Assembly: GCF_030815415.1 (NCBI RefSeq)
Contig: NZ_JAUSWW010000001.1
Span: 6,510,001-6,574,000, forward strand
Direction of reading: 5' to 3'
Source of the DNA: Streptomyces canus
GTDB taxonomy: Bacteria > Actinomycetota > Actinomycetes > Streptomycetales > Streptomycetaceae
Length of the DNA stretch: 64,000 nt
The translations under genes were made by a program, and so were the position numbers. Below, piece after piece: positions 49,309-58,125 of this stretch. Positions within the stretch are counted from its first letter, which is position 1; the number at the start of each line of letters is the position of its first letter. Under the pieces are notes generated by a model. The model had not been told where the DNA came from, did not search any database, and saw nothing but the letters and a program-made list of their open reading frames with translations.

Positions 49309-50736
49309 TCAGTCGCGTGCCCGGTCGCGGGCCGCCGCCAGCCGCACCAGATGCTCCTCGTGCCCCTTCGCGTAGAACGCCACCCGCTCGGCGTCCGGCT
49401 CCACCACCGACGTCGGCCGCGTCCACGCCTCCGCGTCCAGCTCCACCCCGAACCGCTCGGCCGCCGCGAGCACCGCGCCCCGCGCCCCCACCTCGCCCTC
49501 GACGACCCGCAGCGGGCGCCCGAGCACGTCGGACAGCAGCCGCATCCAGGCGGGGCTGCGGGTGCCGCCGCCGCACACGGCGAGGGAACCGGTCAGGCCC
49601 GCCGCCTCCAGACAGTGCCGGGCCGCGTACCCGATGCCCTCACAGGTGGCCCGGACCAGGTCGGCTCGCGTCGACTCCAGGGAGACACCGCTGAGTTCGG
49701 CGCGCAGCCGGGGTTCGACGAAGGGCGCGCGCTCGCCCGAGGGAGCGAAGTACGGCAGGACACGGACCCCGTTGGCGCCCGGCGGGGTCTTCGCGAGCAG
49801 GCCGTCGACCTCCTCGTGCCGGACGCCTGTCGTCGACAGCACCCAGTCCAGGGCCGCCGTGCCGACCATCGCCGGCATGGCGCGCAGCCAGTGGCCCGGG
49901 CGGTCGGTGCAGATGTACAGACCGGCCGGCTCACCGGTCAGGTCCACGTCACCGGTGGCGACGAGGCTGGCCAGACAGGTGCCGACGATCAGCAGCCCGT
50001 CACCGGGCGCGGTCACGCCGGCGCCCAGTGCGCAGGCGGGCAGGTCGTAGGGGCCGTCGGCGACCCGGGTGCCGGCCGGCAGACCCTCGCCGCGCGCCTC
50101 GGCCGTGGCGAGAGGGTCGCTGACCGGGGCCAGCAGACCGCGCCGGTGGGTCAGGCCCAGCAGCTCGACGACCCGGTTGTCGTAGGTGCGCGAGCGCGGG
50201 TCCAGGAACGGCATCGACGCGTCCGACACGTCCGTCGTCGCCCGGGCCGCCCCCGTCAGCCGCTGGAACACCATGTCCTTGCAGTAGACGGCCGCCGACG
50301 CCGCGTCCAGCGACTTCGGGTCGTGGCTGTCCAGCCAGGCCAGCAGCGGGCCCGGACAGCCCGGGAACATGGCGCTGCCCGTCCGCCGGAACACCGTCTC
50401 GAACGTGCCGTCCGCCAGCCACCGGTCGACCAGCTCGTGCGCCCGGCCGTCCATCCAGGACGCCGCCGACCGCACCGGACGGCCCTGCGCGTCCACCAGC
50501 CACACCCCGTCGCCCTGCCCGGTGAGCCCGGCCAGCTCCACGGGCCCGGGCACGCGCGAGGTCACCTCCTCCAGGACGGCGACGACCGCCCCGTACACCT
50601 CGTCCATGTCCTGCTCGACGAAACCGCCGTGCAGGGCGAGGCCCACCGGGCGGGCGGCGACGGCCAGTTCACGTCCCGAGCCGTCGAAGGCGGCGGCCTT
50701 CACCATGGACGTGCCCACATCGATCCCCACGTACAT
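49309..50736 (-). CDS. FGGY-family carbohydrate kinase (copy 1)
   Basis: A 475-residue sugar or polyol kinase. Phosphate-1 motif GIDVGTSMVKAAAFD, TGQGDGVWLVD, the FGGY region GVTAPGDGLLIVGTC and the adenosine motif CGGGTRSPAWMRLLSDVLGRPL. Similar to L-xylulose/gluconate-type kinases. ATG 50736 has GAGGAGG upstream. Lies 17 bp after the dehydrogenase in the leftward operon. Substrate unknown; phosphorylates the sugar alcohol or ketose delivered by the transporter. Confidence 0.92.
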   Translation of the reverse strand: MYVGIDVGTSMVKAAAFDGSGRELAVAARPVGLALHGGFVEQDMDEVYGAVVAVLEEVTSRVPGPVELAGLTGQGDGVWLVDAQGRPVRSAASWMDGRAHELVDRWLADGTFETVFRRTGSAMFPGCPGPLLAWLDSHDPKSLDAASAAVYCKDMVFQRLTGAARATTDVSDASMPFLDPRSRTYDNRVVELLGLTHRRGLLAPVSDPLATAEARGEGLPAGTRVADGPYDLPACALGAGVTAPGDGLLIVGTCLASLVATGDVDLTGEPAGLYICTDRPGHWLRAMPAMVGTAALDWVLSTTGVRHEEVDGLLAKTPPGANGVRVLPYFAPSGERAPFVEPRLRAELSGVSLESTRADLVRATCEGIGYAARHCLEAAGLTGSLAVCGGGTRSPAWMRLLSDVLGRPLRVVEGEVGARGAVLAAAERFGVELDAEAWTRPTSVVEPDAERVAFYAKGHEEHLVRLAAARDRARD

Positions 50737-50753
50737 GAGCGCCTCCTCGAGTC

Positions 50754-51785
50754 TCAGGTCAGACAGTGCGCCGGCGGTTCCCCGCGCAGCCAGCGGCCCA
50801 CTTCCTCCGCCGCGATCCGTGCCGCCTTCTCCGCCACCGCGCGCGAGGCCCCGCCCAGATGCGGGGTCATCACCACCCGTTCCGCCAGCCCCAGCAGCCG
50901 TGAGTCCGCCGGCACCGGTTCCCTCGCGTACGTGTCGAGCGCCGCCGCCGACAACCGCCCGCTCTCCAGCGCGTCGCACAGCGCCTCCTCGTCCAGGAGG
51001 GGGCCGCGGGCCGCGTTGACCACGACCGCGCCCGGCGGGAGCAGGGCCAGTTCACGGGCGCCGATCAGGCCCCGGGTCTCCTCGGTCAGACGGGCGTGCA
51101 GGGTGATCACGCGGGACCTGCGCAGGAGGTCGTCGAGAAACGGCACCCGCAGACCGTGGATCTCGCCGCGAACGTACGGGTCGTGGACCATGACCTGCGC
51201 GCCGAAGGCGCAGAGCACCCGGGCGACCCGGCTGCCCACCGCGCCGTAGCCGACGAGCCCGACGGGGAGGTCCTCCAGTTCCAGTCCGCTGTTCTCGTAG
51301 GTGTAGTACGCCGCCCCCTCCCAGCTCCCCTGTCCGGCGAGGAGGTGGTGGGCCTGGGGGATACGGCGGAGAGCGGCCAGCAGCAGGCCCACGGTGAACT
51401 CCGCGGTGGCGGCGGCGTTGCGCCCGGGGGTGAAGCAGACGCGGACGTCGTGCGCCTTGGCCGCCTCCAGGTTGACGTTGACCGGACCGCCCCGGCAGAC
51501 GACCACCAGGCGCAGCGAGGGCGAGGCGGCCAGGACCCGTTCGGTGACCGGGCCCATCTGTGTGACCAGCACCTCCGCACCGGACAGCGCTCCGATCAGC
51601 TCCTCCTCGGCGTCGCTCGCCTCCGTGACCTCCGCGACCGGCCCGAACGGCTCCAGGGGCCAGCCGAGCGTCAACTCACGTATCTCCACGGCCTGTTCGC
51701 CGACCTCGTCGGCGACCGCGCGGGCGATCAGGCCCGGCAGGACGAAGTGGTCGCCGGCTGCCGTGATCCGCAGGGGCTCGCTCAT
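50754..51785 (-). CDS. D-isomer-specific 2-hydroxyacid dehydrogenase
   Basis: A 343-residue NAD-dependent dehydrogenase. NAD site GLVGYGAVGSRVARVL, catalytic Arg in VVNAARGPLLDEEAL, Glu in YAREPV, His in TPHLGGAS. The ATG at 51785 overlaps the stop of the ATPase gene upstream (ATGA). Oxidises or reduces a hydroxy acid derived from the transported substrate. Such enzymes accompany sugar-acid catabolism; specificity unknown. Confidence 0.9.
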   Translation of the reverse strand: MSEPLRITAAGDHFVLPGLIARAVADEVGEQAVEIRELTLGWPLEPFGPVAEVTEASDAEEELIGALSGAEVLVTQMGPVTERVLAASPSLRLVVVCRGGPVNVNLEAAKAHDVRVCFTPGRNAAATAEFTVGLLLAALRRIPQAHHLLAGQGSWEGAAYYTYENSGLELEDLPVGLVGYGAVGSRVARVLCAFGAQVMVHDPYVRGEIHGLRVPFLDDLLRRSRVITLHARLTEETRGLIGARELALLPPGAVVVNAARGPLLDEEALCDALESGRLSAAALDTYAREPVPADSRLLGLAERVVMTPHLGGASRAVAEKAARIAAEEVGRWLRGEPPAHCLT

Positions 51786-52855
51786 CGCAGGGAGTCTCCC
51801 GTCTCGGCGTCGAAGACATGGGTGAGGTCCGGGTCGGCGGTGACATGGACGTCGTCGCCGTGGGCGAGCCGAACTTCCGGGCCGGTGAGGACGACCAGTT
51901 CCACGCCCTCCAGGGCCAGCGTGGCGATGCCCGACTCCAGGAGGGGTTCGTGGGCCACGACCCGCGCGGACAGGCCCTCGCCCCCGGACAGCCGCAGATC
52001 CTCCGGGCGGATCCCGACCACCACCTCCCGGCCCGCCGCCACCGGCACCGGGAGCGCGATCCGTACCGACTCCGAGAGACGGGCCTGGCCGTCGTCGGTC
52101 ACGATGCCGTTCAGCAGGTTGATCGCGGGTTCGCCGACGAAGTCGGCCACGAAGACATGGGCGGGGCTGTCGTAGATCTCGTACGGCGTGCCCAGCTGCT
52201 GGATCACCCCGTCCCTCATCACGGCGATCCGGTCGGCGAGGGAGAGCGCCTCCTCCTGGTCGTGGGTGACGAGGATGGTCGTATGGCCCAGGTCCCGCTG
52301 GATGCGCTTGAGTTCCCGGCGCGTGGTGTCGCGCTGGGCCGCGTCCAGATGGGAGAGCGGCTCGTCCAGGAGCAGGACGTCCGGTTCGCGGATCAGGGCG
52401 CGGGCGAGGGACACGCGCTGCTTCTGGCCGCTGGACAGGCCCGCCGGGCGGGCGTCGAGGAGGTCGGTCAGACCCACCCGTTCGGCGATGTCCGCCACCT
52501 TCCGGGTGACGTCCCCGCGGGCGGCGCGGCGCCGCGCCTTCAGCCCGAACGCCAGGTTCTCCGCCACCGTCAGCGGCGGATACAGCGCGTAGTTCTCGAA
52601 GGCGACGCCCATGTTGCGGGCCTGCGCGGGGCTCTGGATCACCGACCGCCCGTCCACCAGGATGTCCCCGCCGGTGACCGTCTCCAGACCGGCGATCATC
52701 CGCAGCGTGGTGGACTTGCCGCACCCGGACGGTCCCAGCAGCCCGAGCAACTCTCCGGACCGCAGGGCGAGATCGATGCCTCGTACGGCGTCCACGGCCG
52801 GGCGTCCCCGTGAACGGTAGGTCTTGCGCAGCTCACGTAACTCCAGCTGGGTCAT
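51782..52855 (-). CDS. Carbohydrate ABC transporter ATP-binding protein (ATPase 2)
   Basis: A 357-residue MsmK/UgpC-type ATPase. Walker A GPSGCGKSTT, signature LSSGQKQR, Walker B VLLLDEPLSHLD, and a C-terminal OB-fold TOBE domain (VVVGIRPEDLRL). It overlaps the DeoR gene by 23 bp at its ATG (52855) and the dehydrogenase gene by 4 bp. Second ATPase for a single pair of permeases, so a heterodimeric motor is likely. Confidence 0.92.
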   Translation of the reverse strand: MTQLELRELRKTYRSRGRPAVDAVRGIDLALRSGELLGLLGPSGCGKSTTLRMIAGLETVTGGDILVDGRSVIQSPAQARNMGVAFENYALYPPLTVAENLAFGLKARRRAARGDVTRKVADIAERVGLTDLLDARPAGLSSGQKQRVSLARALIREPDVLLLDEPLSHLDAAQRDTTRRELKRIQRDLGHTTILVTHDQEEALSLADRIAVMRDGVIQQLGTPYEIYDSPAHVFVADFVGEPAINLLNGIVTDDGQARLSESVRIALPVPVAAGREVVVGIRPEDLRLSGGEGLSARVVAHEPLLESGIATLALEGVELVVLTGPEVRLAHGDDVHVTADPDLTHVFDAETGDSLR

Positions 52856-53660
52856 CGCCGCCCCTCGTCGCGTTCTTCGCACAGACCTCGTACCGGACCT
52901 TGTGCTCGTCCAGGTCCCGCAGCGCGTCCGCCGGCGCCCCGTCGTCGACCAGCACCAGGTCGAAGCGGGAGAGGGGCGCGACGCGGTGCAGGGCGGTCCG
53001 GGCGAGCTTGGTGTGGTCGATCAGCAGGACGTTGCGGGCGGCGGACTCGAGCATCGCCCGCTTCACCGACACGATGTGCTGCTCCTGGTGGTAGGCGTAT
53101 CCGCCGTGCACGGCCGACGTGGACGCGAAGCAGACGTCCACGCGCAGGGACTGGATGGCCTCGACGCAGGAGACGCCGAGGAAGGAGGAGTGCAGGGGGT
53201 CGTAGTCGCCGCCGAGGGCCATCAGATGGATGCCGCGCCGGTCGGACAGGAGGTTGAGTGCCTCCAGGAAGTTGGTGACGACCGTCAGCGGGGTGATGTC
53301 GCCCAGGCGGAGTCCGCGGGCTATCTCCAGGGTGGAGGTGGAGTCGTCCAGCATGATCGCCATGCCGGGCTCGATGAGCTTGAGCGCGTGTTCGGCGACG
53401 GCGGCCTTCTGGGCCCGCATGGTCTTCAGGCGGTACTGCACGTTGGACTCGAAGACCCCGGACGGCTGAGCGGTCACACCGCCCCTGAACTTCCTGACGA
53501 TCCCCTGCCGTTCGAGCTCGTCGAGGTCCCGGTGGATCGTCATCAGGCTCACCCCGAACCGCTCGGCGAGCTCCGCCGCGGTCGCCGAGCCGTCGGCGAG
53601 GACCTGCTCCGCCATGGCGGACTGGCGGGCCGCGGGACCCTGTTGTGCGTTGCTGCTCAT
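52833..53660 (-). CDS. DeoR-family transcriptional regulator
   Basis: A 275-residue DeoR-type repressor. HTH at residues 17-60 (SATAAELAERFGVSLMTIHRDLDELERQG), the usual DNA-binding R-K-F-R-G-G, and a sugar-phosphate-binding SIS-like domain (MLDDSTSTLEIARGL, VVTNFLEALNLLSD, GGDYDPLHSSFLG). ATG 53660 overlaps the stop of ATPase 1 (ATGA). It sits in the middle of the operon; it probably senses a phosphorylated intermediate. Confidence 0.92.
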   Translation of the reverse strand: MSSNAQQGPAARQSAMAEQVLADGSATAAELAERFGVSLMTIHRDLDELERQGIVRKFRGGVTAQPSGVFESNVQYRLKTMRAQKAAVAEHALKLIEPGMAIMLDDSTSTLEIARGLRLGDITPLTVVTNFLEALNLLSDRRGIHLMALGGDYDPLHSSFLGVSCVEAIQSLRVDVCFASTSAVHGGYAYHQEQHIVSVKRAMLESAARNVLLIDHTKLARTALHRVAPLSRFDLVLVDDGAPADALRDLDEHKVRYEVCAKNATRGGDDPAGVT

Positions 53661-54742
53661 CGTTTCCCGATCCGTCGTCCTGGGCGCTCCGGCCGGTCGG
53701 CCTCGAACAGCAGCAGGTTCTCAGGCCGGACCGTCAGCCGTACCGGATCGTCGGGACGCAGACCGGTGGTGTCGGCCCGGGGCGCCACCAGAGAGACGTG
53801 CTGCTCGCCGAGGCGGACGGTGACCTCGACGGCCCGGCCGAGGACCTCGGTGACGTAGACGGTGCCGGCGAGTTCGAGGCCCTGGCCGTTCAGGGCGATG
53901 TCCCTGGGGCGGACCCCGACGAGGACGTCCGTCCCCGCCGGGGCCTTCGCCGACAGCGGCAGCTCGACCTTCCCGTCCGCCGACCGGAAACCCCCGTCCC
54001 CGGTCACGGTCCCCGGCAGCAGATTGATCCGGGGCCGCCCGAACGCACGCGCCACCTCGGTGTCGTGGGGCCGGTACCAGATCTCCTCCCGCGTCCCCGT
54101 CTGCACGATCCGCCCCTCCCGGATCACCCCGATCCGGTCGCCGAGCGCCAGTGCCTCGACGGAGTCGTGGGTGACGTACAAGGTGGTCGTGCGCTGTACC
54201 GCCCCGATCGCCTTCAGTTCGGCCCGCATCTGCTGGCGCAGTTTGGCGTCGAGGTGGCTGAGTGGCTCATCCAACAGGAAGGCGCGTGCGGGCCGGACCA
54301 GCACGCGGCCGAGGGCGACGCGCTGCCGCTGACCATTGGACAACTGGCCGACTGGCCGATCCAACAGGCCACTGATGCCGAGGAGTTCCGCGATCGCGCC
54401 GATCCGCTCGCGGGCCTCGGCGGCCGGAAGGCGGTGCCGGGGCGAGCGGAGCGGGGAGGCGAGGTTGTCGTACGCCGACTTGTGCGGATAGAGGGCGTAG
54501 CTCTCGAAGCACATCGCGACGCCACGGTCGTACGGCTCGACGTCCCGCATGTCCCTGCCGTCGATCTCGACCGTCCCGGCGTCGGGGAGCTCCAGCCCCG
54601 CCACCGTCTTCAACGTGGTCGTCTTACCGGCCCCCGAGGGACCGAGCAGACAGAAGAACTCGCCCTCCCTGACCTCAAGTTCGAGCCCGTCGAGGGCCGT
54701 GACCTTGCCGTACGTCTTTCTGACCCCCCGCAGCCCGATCAC
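53657..54742 (-). CDS. Carbohydrate ABC transporter ATP-binding protein (ATPase 1)
   Basis: A 361-residue ATPase: Walker A GPSGAGKTTT, signature LSNGQRQR, Walker B AFLLDEPLSHLD, TOBE domain with VGVRPRDIAL. The Q-loop region CFESYALYPHKSAYDNL is less standard than in ATPase 2. GTG 54742 overlaps the permease stop (GTGA). The next gene (DeoR) starts in its stop codon. Confidence 0.92.
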   Translation of the reverse strand: MIGLRGVRKTYGKVTALDGLELEVREGEFFCLLGPSGAGKTTTLKTVAGLELPDAGTVEIDGRDMRDVEPYDRGVAMCFESYALYPHKSAYDNLASPLRSPRHRLPAAEARERIGAIAELLGISGLLDRPVGQLSNGQRQRVALGRVLVRPARAFLLDEPLSHLDAKLRQQMRAELKAIGAVQRTTTLYVTHDSVEALALGDRIGVIREGRIVQTGTREEIWYRPHDTEVARAFGRPRINLLPGTVTGDGGFRSADGKVELPLSAKAPAGTDVLVGVRPRDIALNGQGLELAGTVYVTEVLGRAVEVTVRLGEQHVSLVAPRADTTGLRPDDPVRLTVRPENLLLFEADRPERPGRRIGKR

Positions 54743-55569
54743 GACTTCACCGCCCCGAACGACAGCCCCCGCACCAGATACCGCTGGATGGTCAGGGCGA
54801 GCAGCAGCGGCGGTACGACGGAGACCAGGGCCGCCGCCGCCGTGAGGTTGTACTTGGGGCGGTCGCCGCCGAGGAAGGACAGCGCGCCGACGGTCACGGT
54901 CTGGGCCTCGTTGGAGGTGAGGATGAGGGGGAAGACGAAGTTGTTCCAGGCGAAGATGAAGGCGAGCAGCGACACGGCCGCCACCCCCGGCTTGACCAGG
55001 GGGAGGGCCACCTTGAAGAAGGCCTGTTTGCGGGTGTAGCCGTCCAGCAGGGCCGCCTGCTCCAGCTCCGGGGTCAGATCGGCGAAGTAGGACCGCATGA
55101 TCCACACGATCAGCGGGAGGGTGACCAGTTGGAGCACCCAGATCATGCCGACGTACGTGTCGAAGAGGCCGAGCTTCTGGTACAGCACGAACAGCGGGAT
55201 GATCACGGTCAGTTCGGGTGCGAACCGGAACGACAGCAGCGTGAACATCAGGTTCTCGGAGCCCTTGAACCGCCACCGGGCCGAGGCGTACGCCGCCGGC
55301 AGTCCGACCAGCAGCGACAGCAGCACCGCCCCCAGCGACACCACCAGGCTGTTGACGAAGAACCGCACGAAGGGGATGCCCTCGCTGTCGCCGAGGACCG
55401 TGCGGTAGCCGTCGAGGGTGGGGGAGAAGGAGAAGTAGGTGCTGAAGAGCTCGTTCGTGGGCTTGAGCGACAGGATCAGCATCCAGGCGATCGGGAAGAG
55501 CGCGAAGACGAAGTAGACGATGAGGGCGGCATCCGCCAGCCAGCCCGACAGGCGCTTGCGCAAGGTCAT
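54739..55569 (-). CDS. Carbohydrate ABC transporter permease (MalG-type)
   Basis: A 276-residue inner-membrane permease with six hydrophobic segments and the EAA loop ELEQAALLDGYTRKQAFFKVALPL that docks to the ATPase. ATG 55569 overlaps the stop of the other permease (ATGA), and its own stop overlaps ATPase 1. Confidence 0.93.
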   Translation of the reverse strand: MTLRKRLSGWLADAALIVYFVFALFPIAWMLILSLKPTNELFSTYFSFSPTLDGYRTVLGDSEGIPFVRFFVNSLVVSLGAVLLSLLVGLPAAYASARWRFKGSENLMFTLLSFRFAPELTVIIPLFVLYQKLGLFDTYVGMIWVLQLVTLPLIVWIMRSYFADLTPELEQAALLDGYTRKQAFFKVALPLVKPGVAAVSLLAFIFAWNNFVFPLILTSNEAQTVTVGALSFLGGDRPKYNLTAAAALVSVVPPLLLALTIQRYLVRGLSFGAVKS

Positions 55570-56447
55570 TTGGGGGCCACCTCCGCCGCCTTCCGCTGGA
55601 TCTTCCCCAGATGGCGGACCAGCACCATCGCGGCCAGGTACACCACGGCCCACAGCACGATCGTGTAGCTGATCCCGAAGGAGTACCGCTGGAAGCGGAT
55701 CGCCTCCAGATACGCCCGGATCTGGAGGACGACGGTCGAGTCGCCGGGCCCGCCCTCGGTGAGGGCGTAGATGATGTCGAACACCTTCAGCGAGTCCATG
55801 AACCGGAAGATCACCGCGACCAGGACGTACGGCCACAGCATCGGCAACGTCAGTCGCCGGAAGGTGTACCACCAGCTCGCCCCGTCGACCGCCGCCGCCT
55901 CGAAGGGCGATGCCGGCAATGACCGCAGCCCGGCGAGGGCGAGGATCGCCACGAACGGCGTGTAGACCCACACGTCCACGGCGATCGACGACAGCAGCGC
56001 CCCGGTCGGGGTGTCCGTCCACTGCACGCCGCCCAACCCCACCGGTTTCAGCAGGTAGTTGATCACCCCCACCGACGGTTGCAGCATCAGCTTCCAGATG
56101 ATCGCCGCGATCACGGGGGCGATCATCAGCGGCAGGATCAGGATCTTCTCCAGCACCCGGCCGACGATCGACGAGCGGTGCAGCAGCAGGGCGACGGCGA
56201 CTCCGAGGAACGTCTCGGCGGCGGCCGCGCCGACCGCGTACAGGACCGTCACCCAGGCCGAGTTCCAGAAGGCGTCCTGGGTGAAGACGGTCTGGTAGTT
56301 CTCGAACCGCACCATGTCGGGCTGGGGTTTGCTCGCCGAGAAGTCGAAGAGCGTGTAGTACAGCCCGAGTCCGAAGGGATAGAGGATCCCGCAGGTCAAC
56401 AGCAGGGCGGGGACGATCAGAACGTACGGGCGCAGGGCGAGCCGCAT
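55566..56447 (-). CDS. Carbohydrate ABC transporter permease (MalF-type)
   Basis: A 293-residue permease with six hydrophobic segments and EAA loop PFEAAAVDGASWWYTFRRLTLPM. ATG 56447, 2 bp after the binding-protein stop. It forms the transmembrane channel with the MalG-type partner. Confidence 0.93.
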   Translation of the reverse strand: MRLALRPYVLIVPALLLTCGILYPFGLGLYYTLFDFSASKPQPDMVRFENYQTVFTQDAFWNSAWVTVLYAVGAAAAETFLGVAVALLLHRSSIVGRVLEKILILPLMIAPVIAAIIWKLMLQPSVGVINYLLKPVGLGGVQWTDTPTGALLSSIAVDVWVYTPFVAILALAGLRSLPASPFEAAAVDGASWWYTFRRLTLPMLWPYVLVAVIFRFMDSLKVFDIIYALTEGGPGDSTVVLQIRAYLEAIRFQRYSFGISYTIVLWAVVYLAAMVLVRHLGKIQRKAAEVAPK

Positions 56448-56449
56448 GG

Positions 56450-57868
56450 CTAGTCCACCTTGTCGGCGAGGTCGCCCGCCAGACCGTTGAGCACCGACTC
56501 GGCGTTCTTGCCGCCGTAGATCTCCTGGAGGGCCGCGGCCCAGCTGGTGGTGGCGTCGAAGAACTGCGCCTGCGGAGTGAACTGGATCTTCGTCTGGTCG
56601 ACCACCGTCTCGAAGGTCTCGATGAAGCCGGGCAGGCTCTTCATCTTGTCCTTGTACGCGGCGTCGTCGGCGACCGACTTCCGTACCGGGTCGATGTGGT
56701 TGTGCGTGATCGCGCTCCTGCGCAGATGTTCCTTGCCGGTGGCCCACTGGAGGAACAGCCAACTGGCGCTCTTCTTCTTGCTCCTGGCGTTCATGCCGAG
56801 CGACCAGATCCACATGTTGGTGGCGAGCGAGCCGTCGGGCCCCTTCGGCCCCGGATGGAAGGCGATCTTCCCGGAGGCCGGGCTGGCGCCCTTCACGGCC
56901 TGGAAGTACGCGGCCGTGTCCGCGTCGAAGAGCATCCCGGCCTTCTTCGCGCCGAGGTCGCTGGAGCACTGGTACCAGGTGTACGACGTCCAGGACGGCG
57001 GACCGCCCTGCTTGACCATGCCGGCCCAGTCCTCGGTGAACGCGATGGCTTCCGGGGTGTTCATGGCGGGCGTGAGCTTCTCACCGCTGACCGTGAAGTC
57101 GTGCAGGCCGTTGCGGGCGTACATGGTCATGAAGCCGGGGTGGATGGTGGCCCAGCTGCGGGAGCCGCGGACGGCGATCCCGTACATGCCGTCGAACCCG
57201 GCGCCGGGCGCCTTGTCCTTGATGACCCCGGCGATCTCGCGTAACTCGTCGAAGGTCTCGGCCGGTTGGATGCCGAGCTTCTTGAACACCTCGGTGTTGT
57301 AGGCGACGACGTTCGTCTCCCACCCCCACGGCAGCGCGTACTGCCCGCCCTGTCCGAGGGGGGCACCGGCCTTCAGCGACCACTGGTCGGCCTGGAGCAG
57401 GTTGGGGAAGAAGTCGGCCTGGTCCCATTCGGCGCCGGTGGCCGCGGAGTTGCGCATCCAGGGCCCGAGATCCTCCAGCCAGCCCGGTGGCCCGTACTGC
57501 CACACCATGTACGCGCCGAGCATGAAGACGTCGTAGGAGGCGCGTCCGCTCGACAGGTCCACGGTGAGCTTGTCGAAGTAGTTGTCCTCGGGGAAGACGT
57601 CGTACTCGACCTTGATGCCGGTCTGCTCGGTGAAGGCCTTGAGGTCGGCGATGAGCGCGTCCGTGTACGGGTGCTTGTTGAGCAGCGCCTTGACGGTCGT
57701 GCCCTGCTCGCGCTTCCAGTCGAAGGAGCCGGTGACGTCGTCCGCGGCCGAGCCGTCCCCCTTGTCGTCCCCGCCGAAACCGGCACCGCAGGCGGACAGG
57801 ACGGGGGCGGCGGCCAGAGCGGCGCCGAGCGCGAGGAAACGTCGGCGGTCGTGCGCGTGCGTGTCCAT
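56450..57868 (-). CDS. Extracellular solute-binding lipoprotein (family 1)
   Basis: A 472-residue sugar-binding lipoprotein with twin-arginine RRRFLALGAA and lipobox LSAC. It is first in the leftward uptake operon. Starts ATG 57868. Conserved family-1 segments: GIKVEYDVFPEDNYFDKL, VFMLGAYMVWQYG, SLGMNARSKKKSASWLFLQW. Binds the sugar or polyol taken up by the two permeases; specificity unknown. Confidence 0.93.
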   Translation of the reverse strand: MDTHAHDRRRFLALGAALAAAPVLSACGAGFGGDDKGDGSAADDVTGSFDWKREQGTTVKALLNKHPYTDALIADLKAFTEQTGIKVEYDVFPEDNYFDKLTVDLSSGRASYDVFMLGAYMVWQYGPPGWLEDLGPWMRNSAATGAEWDQADFFPNLLQADQWSLKAGAPLGQGGQYALPWGWETNVVAYNTEVFKKLGIQPAETFDELREIAGVIKDKAPGAGFDGMYGIAVRGSRSWATIHPGFMTMYARNGLHDFTVSGEKLTPAMNTPEAIAFTEDWAGMVKQGGPPSWTSYTWYQCSSDLGAKKAGMLFDADTAAYFQAVKGASPASGKIAFHPGPKGPDGSLATNMWIWSLGMNARSKKKSASWLFLQWATGKEHLRRSAITHNHIDPVRKSVADDAAYKDKMKSLPGFIETFETVVDQTKIQFTPQAQFFDATTSWAAALQEIYGGKNAESVLNGLAGDLADKVD

Positions 57869-58008
57869 CCGTGACCTCCAGGTGGGGCTGGGTCTCCGGT
57901 ACTCGGGCGCTGCGTCTACCCGGGGGACAACCCCCGGACCCCCGGCACAAGGCCGGTCGGCCGGGAGAACCCGCGTGGGCAGCGTGCGGCAAGCCTTGGC
58001 TAACACGT

Positions 58009-58020
58009 CGAGTCGACTCG
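58009..58020. promoter_or_regulatory. Palindrome in the divergent promoter region of the sugar locus
   Basis: Perfect 12-bp palindrome CGAGTCGACTCG flanked by TAACA (58001-58005) and ATAACA (58021-58026). It lies between the binding-protein gene and the divergent kinase gene, so it is a good candidate operator for the DeoR protein. Confidence 0.55.
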
Positions 58021-58125
58021 ATAACAGAGGGTGTAACGGCGGAAGATGGCCGTCAATCCCTCGCGCACGGGTAAATCTCAGTGCAGAGTGAGAAGTTCAC
58101 GGTGTGTGATGTGCGGGAGGCCGGG

